Positions 35,680-43,300 of a DNA stretch of 64,000 bases are shown piece after piece. A program made the translations under genes and the position numbers. The first letter of the stretch is position 1, and each line of letters begins with the position of its first letter. This DNA is from Hirschia litorea (GTDB lineage: Bacteria; Pseudomonadota; Alphaproteobacteria; Caulobacterales; Hyphomonadaceae), in contig NZ_JBHTBR010000005.1 in the NCBI RefSeq assembly GCF_042665075.1, positions 868,001-932,000 of the forward strand, in the 5' to 3' direction. Under the pieces are notes generated by a model. It was not told where the DNA came from, made no database searches, and saw only the letters and a list, made by a program, of their open reading frames with translations.

Positions 35680-37161
35680 CTAGCCAACGTTCAAATCTTC
35701 GTCATCTTCTTCGCGAACACGTAAATCATACTCACGCACTTTGCGATATAATGTTGAGCGACCTATGCCTAGACGACGTGCAACCTGCGACATGTGGCCA
35801 GAATAAAGATCAATCGCGTATTGAATGAGGTCACGTTCGACGCTTTCGAGTGGGCGCAACTCACCATTTTCATCGACAATGGAAACTGGTCCACCCAATG
35901 GGCTGTTTAGGTCTGTTGCAGTTTGCGCAGCATTTGCTGGTGCAGCTAGCGTGGTGGATGCGTTTAAGATGTCATAATTTGGTGTTAGCCCAGAAATTTG
36001 CGGGAAATCAATTGGCTGCAATTCATCGTTCTCAGTCAAGATCATGGCGCGGAAGATAGAGTTTTCTAACTGACGCACATTTCCTGGCCAATCGTGTGCT
36101 GCCAAAATCCCCATTGTTTCAGTGGATGCACCTGTGACGGATTTACCCTCTTGAGCGTTAAAACGACGAATGAAGTGATCTACCAATGCTGGCAAGTCTT
36201 CTTTGCGTTCGCGTAGGGAAGGCATCTCGATTGGAAATACATTCAAGCGATAATAAAGGTCTTCGCGGAAGCGCCCTTCGGCGACAGCTTGCGCTAGGTC
36301 GCGGTTTGTCGCTGAGATAATGCGCACATCCACTTTGGTTGGTTTGCGAGAGCCTACAGCATCCACTTCACCTTCTTGTAGAACGCGGAGAAGTTTGACC
36401 TGCATATCAAGGGGAAGCTCGCCCACCTCATCTAAGAAGAGCGTTCCGGTATCAGCTTCTGCAAATTTACCTAATTTCTTCTCGTGAGCACCTGTGAAAG
36501 CGCCTTTTTCGTGTCCAAAGAGGATGGATTCCACAAGGTTTTCAGGAATGGCACCACAGTTCACAGTTACAAATGGTTTGCCAGCGCGTTCAGATGCACT
36601 TTGAATACATTGAGAGACAACCTCTTTACCAACACCGCTTTCACCTGTGATGAGAATAGGAATATTGGAGGATGCAGCGCGTTGCCCAAGGCGTACAACT
36701 TGGCGCATAAGGGGAGCGCCAGCAATCATGTCGTCGAAGCCTAAAGTGCCTTCCGATTTCTTTGAAAGGCGTTTCACTTCTCCGCGAAGGTCGGAGACCT
36801 TCAAGGCATTGCGAAGGGAAACCACAATGCGTTCAGGAGATACAGGTTTCACAAAGAAATCCACGGCACCCGCGCGCATGGCTTGCACAACTGTGTCAAT
36901 TCCGCCAGAAGCAGTTAGAACGATTACTGGAAGGTCTGGACGACGTTCCAGCAAGCGTTCCAATGTTTCCATTCCAGACAAGCCAGGCATAATAAGGTCC
37001 AGAAGGACAACTGAAATACCGTTTTTAGCATCGGATGCTTCTTCAAGGGCGCGATCGCCGCTTTCAACTAAGCGCGCACGAAATCCTTGGCGTTCAACAG
37101 CTGCTTGCATTAAGCGGCGTTGAGTAGGATCATCATCTACAATAAGAACAGTTTTCGCCAT
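35680..37161 (-). CDS. tacA: TacA-type sigma-54-dependent response regulator
   Basis: 493 residues: receiver domain (phospho-acceptor D55 in VVLLDLIMPGLSGMETL), AAA+ sigma-54 activator domain (Walker A GESGVGKE, GAFTGA loop in FGHEKGAFTGAHEKK, Walker B GTLFLDEVGEL) and a Fis-type HTH (MSQVARRLGIGRSTLYRKVREY). ASGGIDTVVQAMRAGAVDFFVKPVSPERI matches TacA closely. In Caulobacter TacA is phosphorylated via ShkA-ShpA, activates stalk genes, and is degraded by ClpXP with CpdR and RcdA. A CtrA-like box directly precedes the start; tacA is a CtrA target in Caulobacter. Confidence 0.87.
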   Translation of the reverse strand: MAKTVLIVDDDPTQRRLMQAAVERQGFRARLVESGDRALEEASDAKNGISVVLLDLIMPGLSGMETLERLLERRPDLPVIVLTASGGIDTVVQAMRAGAVDFFVKPVSPERIVVSLRNALKVSDLRGEVKRLSKKSEGTLGFDDMIAGAPLMRQVVRLGQRAASSNIPILITGESGVGKEVVSQCIQSASERAGKPFVTVNCGAIPENLVESILFGHEKGAFTGAHEKKLGKFAEADTGTLFLDEVGELPLDMQVKLLRVLQEGEVDAVGSRKPTKVDVRIISATNRDLAQAVAEGRFREDLYYRLNVFPIEMPSLRERKEDLPALVDHFIRRFNAQEGKSVTGASTETMGILAAHDWPGNVRQLENSIFRAMILTENDELQPIDFPQISGLTPNYDILNASTTLAAPANAAQTATDLNSPLGGPVSIVDENGELRPLESVERDLIQYAIDLYSGHMSQVARRLGIGRSTLYRKVREYDLRVREEDDEDLNVG

Positions 37162-37165
37162 TATT

Positions 37166-37180
37166 TTAACCATCATTTAA
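37166..37180. promoter_or_regulatory. CtrA-like box (TTAA-N7-TTAA) in front of tacA
   Basis: TTAA at 37166-37169 and 37177-37180 with exactly seven bases between, including TTAACCAT. It begins only five bases upstream of the tacA ATG, so it would fit repression, a leaderless transcript or control of the divergent M3 peptidase gene (37282) rather than a standard activated tacA promoter. Confidence 0.55.
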
Positions 37181-37281
37181 GCGGCCGGAACAACGCGACC
37201 TCGTTTTCATGGTTCAACTTGGCACGAAGTTATGAAATCGTACTTAAATACTATGGTTGAATTTTAAAGGACTGCACTAAA

Positions 37282-39066
37282 ATGGCGCCAGATTGGCTCA
37301 AAATGAACCGAGATAAGTCGGGAGGGTGGCGAAACCATCTTTACCAAGGTCCGGTTGATCCTAAGCTCCTGCGCGATAAAAAGCGTTTACAAGCAATGGT
37401 TCAGGCGCTGGTGGCGTCTCATTTAGCTGATAAATCGCACTTGTTTTCTGACCTTGAGCAGGCTTATTCGCTTCTTCACAGGATAAGATTGTTTCTGCAT
37501 CTGTACCTAGCATTAACTGATAATTTAAAAGAAGAGTTAGAAGATAAATCGCTTACTATACTTAATGAACTAAATACAGAACGTGTGCAATTGCAGGCTT
37601 TATCTATTTGGTCAGTATCCAATGCGACAGATGCACCGCAATTGTGGAAAGCAGCTCAGCGAAGAAGGGGTGTGTCTGTGATGCCTTGGCGTGCGGCTGT
37701 GAGTTTCGCAGAGCAAGCACATTTTGCATCAGACCATCACTGGATTTGCCAATATCGCTATGACAAAGCATTGCATGAAATGGCATTGCGACATGGTGGT
37801 TTGTCGCAAATGGGGGCGGGGTTGCGAGACACGGACGCGCAGGTACGTGAGAATGCGAGCCGGCAAATGAATGCATGGCTAAAGGATATGGGCGTAGAGG
37901 GCGAGGAATTGTTTCGGCTGCAAGCCAAATTGGCTCGCAAGAAGCGGTTTAACTTTGCGGGTATAGATGCTTCAGAGAAAACACTAGAGATTGCTCGCAG
38001 AGTAGCGCTTGAGCGCGGACCGCGCTTGAGCAAAGCATATTATGAATTCAAATGCCGCACTCAAAAAGTTAAAGGTGAAAAGCCAGTTTGGCATGATCGC
38101 TATGTTGAAGATGAAAATACGCCCCATCAAAATATGGCGTGGAGAGATGTGAAAGAGCGAGTGCTTTCTTGCATATCCGCGTTACACAATGATGTGGGGA
38201 AGGCTGCAAACCGTTTGATTTCCTCTAACAATTTGATTCAACCTCAGGGAAGGGGCGGCGGATTTACAACGCCTGTTTTTTATAATCATAAGCGCCGTAT
38301 TGAGGCTGGCCCCTTTATATATGCCCCGTTCGATGGGTCGGGTGATAGTGCGCGAACTTTGGCGCATGAATTGGGGCATGGCGTCCATGCTTATCTTTCG
38401 GCGCAACTTGGTCCGATGCAATGCGATGGAGGGTGGGCTGTTGCTGAAACTATTGCGCTGACATTTGAGCATTTGTGTCTTGCAGACGATAGAGAAGCAT
38501 TGGCAGATCAAGATTTTGCGATGTTAGTGCACCAGCCAGCGATTGCCATGTTCGAGCGCGAATTAGGCGTTGTAGATAATGATATTCCAGTAGATGCGAT
38601 ATGGATTAGTGCTCTACGCGGACATTATGGCGCGGATGTTTCCTTGCAAGGATATGAACCTTTCTGGCGGCGTCATTCTTCTACTCTATCAATGCCGGGT
38701 TACCCCATGGCATATCTGTTGGGTTGGGCATTGGCTGGATATGTGGGTCAACGTATAGAAGGGTATGAGGAGCGAATGAAGCAACCGCTGCTGGATGTGT
38801 TGAAAGCAGGAGGGAATCTTGGGTTTGATGAGGCCGCGTCCATATTGGGCGTAAGAGATATGGGGGAGTTGATCCATGGTGCCTTTGATCGGGCGCATGC
38901 GCGATTAGAAGCGCCTACAAGTATGCAGTCAATGCAAATTGAACCGATGGTTAAAGAGATTAAAGCGACCTTGCCACAAGAAGATGGCAATGAGGAGGTG
39001 CGCAATTTAAGTGATGTGCGCGAAACGCGTACGCCAAAGCGCGTGCGAAGATCAAAAATCCGGTAA
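37282..39066 (+). CDS. M3 family metallopeptidase, oligoendopeptidase F type
   Basis: 594 residues. The zinc motif HELGH is in TLAHELGHGVHAYLS, with a downstream Glu in AETIALTFEHLC as third ligand. The N-terminal half is the helical shell of PepF-type enzymes (M3B), which cleave short peptides in the cytoplasm. The C-terminus has an unusual basic tail (TPKRVRRSKIR). Divergent from tacA. Confidence 0.9.
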   Translation: MAPDWLKMNRDKSGGWRNHLYQGPVDPKLLRDKKRLQAMVQALVASHLADKSHLFSDLEQAYSLLHRIRLFLHLYLALTDNLKEELEDKSLTILNELNTERVQLQALSIWSVSNATDAPQLWKAAQRRRGVSVMPWRAAVSFAEQAHFASDHHWICQYRYDKALHEMALRHGGLSQMGAGLRDTDAQVRENASRQMNAWLKDMGVEGEELFRLQAKLARKKRFNFAGIDASEKTLEIARRVALERGPRLSKAYYEFKCRTQKVKGEKPVWHDRYVEDENTPHQNMAWRDVKERVLSCISALHNDVGKAANRLISSNNLIQPQGRGGGFTTPVFYNHKRRIEAGPFIYAPFDGSGDSARTLAHELGHGVHAYLSAQLGPMQCDGGWAVAETIALTFEHLCLADDREALADQDFAMLVHQPAIAMFERELGVVDNDIPVDAIWISALRGHYGADVSLQGYEPFWRRHSSTLSMPGYPMAYLLGWALAGYVGQRIEGYEERMKQPLLDVLKAGGNLGFDEAASILGVRDMGELIHGAFDRAHARLEAPTSMQSMQIEPMVKEIKATLPQEDGNEEVRNLSDVRETRTPKRVRRSKIR

Positions 39067-39363
39067 TGGGGACGCAATGGGGCTAGGCATGCGGGTAAAT
39101 TCCTGGGCATGCGACGCTTTGCGTATCGAAAGAACGTAACTCTTGCTGGACCTTTTGGTCTGTTGAGGATATTTCAAGACTTCGTGTTCAAAACGGCTTG
39201 GAAAAGCTTTGAGAGCACAAAGCAGAATTTTGTGAGGTTTGGAGAATTTGGGGAATAATTTTGTGCTATCACTGCGATTTATACCGTAGATACAGGTAGC
39301 TTTTTCCACTTGTTTCAAACTCAACGCTAGTTATCTATTTGTCGAACTAAGAAGGTGAAACCA
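39067..39363. other. 297-base intergenic region, no gene supported
   Basis: Between the M3 peptidase and cox subunit IV genes. An 8-base inverted repeat AGCACAAA (39214-39221) / TTTGTGCT (39260-39267) is present. A 90-residue minus-strand frame (39052-39324) has no recognisable features. The right end must hold the promoter of the cox IV-pnt operon; no clear boxes are seen. Confidence 0.4.
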
Positions 39364-39669
39364 ATGAGCGAGACAGGCGAGTACATTCGCGGTCAGATGG
39401 ATGTCCGATCACAATCAGCAACATTTTCAGCATTTATGAAAGTGACAGCTTGGTCGTGCCTCCTACTAACCCTGATACTCGGGTATGCGATTTTCACACT
39501 AACCATGGGCGTCCACTGGATGGTTGCTATGGGACTCTTTGCCATTGTCGGTGTTATCGGCAGCATGGTTTTGGGTCTAGGAGGAGGATTTCTTCTAGCG
39601 GTGGGTGGTCTGATTGTTCTGGGCGTATTTGTTCAGATCATGATCTCTCTTGGCGGTGCCTTAATGTAA
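39364..39669 (+). CDS. aa3-type cytochrome c oxidase subunit IV family protein
   Basis: 101 residues. The N-terminal part (YIRGQMDVRSQSATFSAFMKVTAWSCLLLTLILGYAIF) matches the bacterial aa3 oxidase subunit IV motif with one helix; two further hydrophobic helices follow (VAMGLFAIVGVIGSMVLGLGGG and FLLAVGGLIVLGVFVQIMISL), longer than the usual one-helix protein. It stands 16 bases before pntAA. The ATG at 39364 is used (AAGGTG upstream). Confidence 0.75.
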   Translation: MSETGEYIRGQMDVRSQSATFSAFMKVTAWSCLLLTLILGYAIFTLTMGVHWMVAMGLFAIVGVIGSMVLGLGGGFLLAVGGLIVLGVFVQIMISLGGALM

Positions 39670-39685
39670 GACACACAGGACTACC

Positions 39686-40834
39686 ATGAAAATAGCCGTT
39701 CCAAAGGAGCGGCGCGAAAAGGAACTTCGCGTTGCAACTACTCCGGATGTGGTCAAGAAACTGATTGCTGCCGGACACGAAGTTAAAATCGAAAAAAGTG
39801 CTGGATTGGATTCCGGCATTCTTGATGACGACTTTATCAATGCAGGTGCTAGTTTAGCAGCTGATTTCAAATCAACATTAGATGGTGCGGATTTGATTTT
39901 GAAAGTACGTGCACCAAGTAGCGATGAGAAATCTTCCTTCTCTAAAGGGCAGTCATTGATTGCTCTTTTAGAGCCTCATGGTGATCTTCAAGGGGCAAAA
40001 GCCTACGCAGATGCGGGCATTACAGCCTTCGCCATGGAATTTGTGCCGCGTATATCGCGTGCTCAATCAATGGATGCCCTGTCATCTCAAGCTAATTTGG
40101 CCGGATATCGGGCAGTTTTAGAGGCGTCTCACCTATATGGACGCGCTATGCCCATGATGATGACGGCTGCAGGTACGGTTGCGCCAGCTAAGACCTTTGT
40201 AATGGGGGTTGGGGTTGCCGGCTTGCAAGCTATTGCAACTGCACGCCGCCTCGGTGCAATTGTATCCGCGACAGATGTAAGGCCGGCGACTAAAGAGCAG
40301 GTGGCATCTTTGGGAGCGAAATTCATCGCTGTAGAAGATGAAGAGTTTAAAGCGGCAGAGACTGCGGGCGGTTATGCCAAGCAAATGTCTCCTGAATATC
40401 AAGCAAAACAAAGAGAGTTAGTTGCCTCTCACATTTCTAAACAAGATATCGTCATCACGACTGCTCAGATTCCAGGACGCGAAGCGCCGGAACTCATCAC
40501 CTCTGACATGGTGAAATCTATGCGAGCGGGATCGGTTATCATTGATCTTGCTGCAGGGCAGGGTGGAAACTGTAAATTGTCGAAGCCTGATGAAATTGTG
40601 GATGTTGGCGGCGTCAAAATTTATGGGCCGACAAATCTACCAGCTGCAATAGCTGCAGATGCATCCGCGCTTTATGCGAAAAACTTATTGAACTTTATTG
40701 CGCTTATCACGGGGCCAGAAGGTGCGTTTGTTCCTAACTGGGATGATGAGGTCGTAACGTCATCTGCCCTCACAAAAGACGGAAAAGTTGTTCACCCATC
40801 CCTCGTGCCAGCCACTGATGAAGTGTCGGCCTAA
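39686..40834 (+). CDS. pntAA: NAD(P) transhydrogenase alpha subunit, part 1
   Basis: 382 residues. MKIAVPKERREKELRVATTPDVVKKL and the NAD-binding core VMGVGVAGLQAIATARRLGA are those of the soluble alpha-1 subunit (domain I). With PntAB and PntB it makes the membrane proton-translocating transhydrogenase, which reduces NADP+ with NADH at the expense of the proton gradient. The split alpha subunit is the alphaproteobacterial form. Confidence 0.96.
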   Translation: MKIAVPKERREKELRVATTPDVVKKLIAAGHEVKIEKSAGLDSGILDDDFINAGASLAADFKSTLDGADLILKVRAPSSDEKSSFSKGQSLIALLEPHGDLQGAKAYADAGITAFAMEFVPRISRAQSMDALSSQANLAGYRAVLEASHLYGRAMPMMMTAAGTVAPAKTFVMGVGVAGLQAIATARRLGAIVSATDVRPATKEQVASLGAKFIAVEDEEFKAAETAGGYAKQMSPEYQAKQRELVASHISKQDIVITTAQIPGREAPELITSDMVKSMRAGSVIIDLAAGQGGNCKLSKPDEIVDVGGVKIYGPTNLPAAIAADASALYAKNLLNFIALITGPEGAFVPNWDDEVVTSSALTKDGKVVHPSLVPATDEVSA

Positions 40835-40846
40835 ACAAGAAACATC

Positions 40847-40893
40847 CTCAAAATTGTAGACAAAGCGAATTTTATTGCTTGCCCAATTTTGAG
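40847..40893 (+). other. 10-base inverted repeat between pntAA and pntAB
   Basis: CTCAAAATTG (40847-40856) and CAATTTTGAG (40884-40893) are perfect complements; an inner AAGC/GCTT pair extends the stem. The hairpin ends 16 bases before the pntAB ATG. It probably shapes the operon mRNA (processing or attenuation). Confidence 0.5.
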
Positions 40894-40909
40894 AATGGAA
40901 AGGATAATT

Positions 40910-41365
40910 ATGTCTAAAATTAAGCCTACATCCCTTGTGAGTGGTCTGTTATTGGCAACTCTCATCATTACCCCAGCAGCTTTTGCGCAATCTGATGCGC
41001 AAACGATTAACCCACTTATCTTTCGACTAGCTGTGTTCGTTTTGGCGGCATTTATTGGGTATTATGTTGTTTGGGCGGTAACGCCAGCTTTGCATACGCC
41101 GCTCATGTCTGTGACGAATGCGATTTCAGCCGTTGTTGTTGTTGGCGCTATTGTTGCTGCAGCTGCTTCCGCGCTTGGTTCTCCTGATCCCGATATTGTT
41201 CAAAAGGTATGGACAGCTAAATGGCTAGGTGCGGGCGCTGTGGCGTTGGCATGTGTCAATATTTTTGGTGGGTTTATGGTCACAAACCGCATGCTCGCAA
41301 TGTATAAAAAGAAAGAACGTCCCGCGCCAACTGAAGCTGCTTCGCCAAGCGCTCAGAATAAATAA
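40910..41365 (+). CDS. pntAB: NAD(P) transhydrogenase alpha subunit, part 2 (membrane)
   Basis: 151 residues, three or four membrane helices (IFRLAVFVLAAFIGYYVVWAV, ISAVVVVGAIVAAAASALG, WLGAGAVALACVNIFGGFMVTNRML). The VFGGFxVTxRML-type motif is the domain II alpha-2 signature. A signal-like hydrophobic stretch at the N-terminus adds to the usual about 110 residues. The ATG at 40910 with AAAGGAT is chosen over two upstream ATGs. Confidence 0.92.
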   Translation: MSKIKPTSLVSGLLLATLIITPAAFAQSDAQTINPLIFRLAVFVLAAFIGYYVVWAVTPALHTPLMSVTNAISAVVVVGAIVAAAASALGSPDPDIVQKVWTAKWLGAGAVALACVNIFGGFMVTNRMLAMYKKKERPAPTEAASPSAQNK

Positions 41366-41391
41366 GCGTCGCTGACAAAAGGAATATTATT

Positions 41392-42816
41392 ATGTCTACG
41401 GTTGATATATCGGCCTTGTTATATCTTGTCTGTGCGGTGTTGTTTATCTTCTCCATTCGCGGACTAGCTAGCCCTGAAACAGCACGTCAAGGAAATAAAA
41501 TCGGTATTTTCGGGATGGCGCTCGCAGCTGCGACGACGCTTTTTCTCGTGAAAGATAATCTCGATGGTGCAACTTTCGGCTTGATTGCTGGAGGTGTCGT
41601 TGTTGGTGGTGGTGTGGGGGCAGTGCTTGCAACTCGTGCTCCGATGACCGCAATGCCGCAAATGGTAGGGATGTTCAACGCCTTGGGTGGTTTGGCATCT
41701 TTGCTTGTGGCTTTGGCTGCTTTTTATGCACCTGCGTCATTTGGATTATTGGGCGCAGAAGGCACTATTGCGCCGCGCTCACTTATTGAAATGTCGCTTT
41801 CGGTTCTAATCGGTGCAATCACTTTTTCTGGGTCTTTAATTGCCGCCTTGAAGTTGAATGGCTCGATTTCTGGCGGTCCGATTTTACTACCACTGCGTCA
41901 CGTTATTAACTTATTGATTGCTGTGGGAATTGTGGCGTTGATTGCGATCACTGCAAATTCCAATGGTGCACAATCTGGCGGTGGAATGCTGCTAATTTGG
42001 ATCGCTCTACTGGCTCTGATTTTTGGGATTACACTCGTTATTCCGATTGGTGGAGCAGATATGCCGGTGGTTGTATCCATGCTTAACTCCTATTCGGGGT
42101 GGGCTGCTGCCGCACTTGGGTTTACGCTTTCAAACTTTGCTCTGATCGTTGTTGGTGCGATTGTGGGAGCCTCAGGCGCGATCCTTTCTTACATCATGTG
42201 TAAGGCGATGAATCGTTCCTTTATCTCCGTGATTGCGGGTGGTTTTGGAGGTGATGATGCGGGTACGACAGCACGTGCAGATAACTCTGATAAACCTGTG
42301 AAAATTGGGTCGGCCGACGATGCGGCTTTCATTCTGAAGAATGCATCTAAAGTAATCATCGTGCCCGGATATGGGATGGCAGTGGCGCAAGCTCAGCATG
42401 CTCTGAAAGAAATGGCGGATAGTCTGAAAGAGGCAGGTGTTGATGTTTCATATGCTATTCACCCTGTGGCGGGGCGTATGCCAGGCCATATGAATGTGCT
42501 TCTAGCCGAGGCGCAGGTTCCATATGATGAGATCTTTGAGATGGATGATATCAACTCCTCATTCAAGCAGGCTGATGTTGCGTTTGTGATTGGTGCAAAC
42601 GATGTCACCAACCCAGGTGCAAAGGATGATCCTGCATCTCCAATTTATGGCATGCCTGTATTAGAGGTGTGGAATGCGGGAACAACTATGTTTATCAAGC
42701 GCTCTTTGGCGTCTGGATATGCAGGTGTTCAGAACGATTTATTCTATCGTGAAAATACAATGATGTTGCTCGATGATGCTAAGAAAATGGTCGAAAACAT
42801 CGTTAAAGCACTCTAA
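41392..42816 (+). CDS. pntB: NAD(P) transhydrogenase subunit beta
   Basis: 474 residues. About nine membrane helices (1-290) with the loop QMVGMFNALGGLASLLVA, then the NADP-binding domain III (VIIVPGYGMAVAQAQHALKEM, IHPVAGRMPGHMNVLLAEA, VIGANDVTNPGA). Completes the pnt operon 26 bases after pntAB. Confidence 0.96.
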   Translation: MSTVDISALLYLVCAVLFIFSIRGLASPETARQGNKIGIFGMALAAATTLFLVKDNLDGATFGLIAGGVVVGGGVGAVLATRAPMTAMPQMVGMFNALGGLASLLVALAAFYAPASFGLLGAEGTIAPRSLIEMSLSVLIGAITFSGSLIAALKLNGSISGGPILLPLRHVINLLIAVGIVALIAITANSNGAQSGGGMLLIWIALLALIFGITLVIPIGGADMPVVVSMLNSYSGWAAAALGFTLSNFALIVVGAIVGASGAILSYIMCKAMNRSFISVIAGGFGGDDAGTTARADNSDKPVKIGSADDAAFILKNASKVIIVPGYGMAVAQAQHALKEMADSLKEAGVDVSYAIHPVAGRMPGHMNVLLAEAQVPYDEIFEMDDINSSFKQADVAFVIGANDVTNPGAKDDPASPIYGMPVLEVWNAGTTMFIKRSLASGYAGVQNDLFYRENTMMLLDDAKKMVENIVKAL

Positions 42817-42838
42817 TTTTTATCTTCTCATCCCTCGC

Positions 42839-43225
42839 TTATTTAGGTGAGGGGAAGGAAAGACACTTAACGATGGCCTGTTCGAGCGTATGTTCGTTCA
42901 GGTCATCTTTTAGTATAAAATCGCGGATGTACTGATTTTCCAAAACATCTGTATCGACATTCACATTGTCTCCGCTGACCAATAGTATTGGTCCTTGCCA
43001 ATTTGCCGATATTAGCAACTTGACTGATTCAACATAGTTGAAGTGGGGCGGTATTCTGTTGTCCAATACGATTAAATCGAACGTTTTGCTTTCCAAATGT
43101 TCAGTTGCACTGTACACATCACGAGCGCTTTGGAGGGTGGAGTTGCGAAATTTTGTTCGCAGAAGGTAAGCCGCAAATATTTTTGCGAAGATGATATGGT
43201 CGTCAATTAGTAAAATTGCCTTCAT
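42839..43225 (-). CDS. single-domain response regulator
   Basis: 128 residues, receiver only: acidic pair DD at 8-9, phospho-acceptor D55 in FDLIVLDNRIPPH, lysine in DFILKDDL. No output domain. It is divergent from the large hybrid-sensor-like histidine kinase at 43301 with 75 bases between starts, so the two are probably a cognate pair. The IVLDNRIPP motif (not TDIxMP) sets it apart from CpdR. Confidence 0.88.
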   Translation of the reverse strand: MKAILLIDDHIIFAKIFAAYLLRTKFRNSTLQSARDVYSATEHLESKTFDLIVLDNRIPPHFNYVESVKLLISANWQGPILLVSGDNVNVDTDVLENQYIRDFILKDDLNEHTLEQAIVKCLSFPSPK

Positions 43226-43300
43226 TTTTTATTCGTTTCGGTTTGCTGCGACAGATGTAAGTCACAGCATGTCTAAAAACAGTAAGGTATAGACTTAGGA

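Noticed and set aside
36647..37123. 158-residue plus-strand frame
   Set aside because: Complement of the tacA receiver domain; Arg/Ser-rich shadow.
39052..39324. 90-residue minus-strand frame between the M3 peptidase and cox IV genes
   Set aside because: No family features, overlaps the end of the peptidase gene, composition typical of a non-coding frame.
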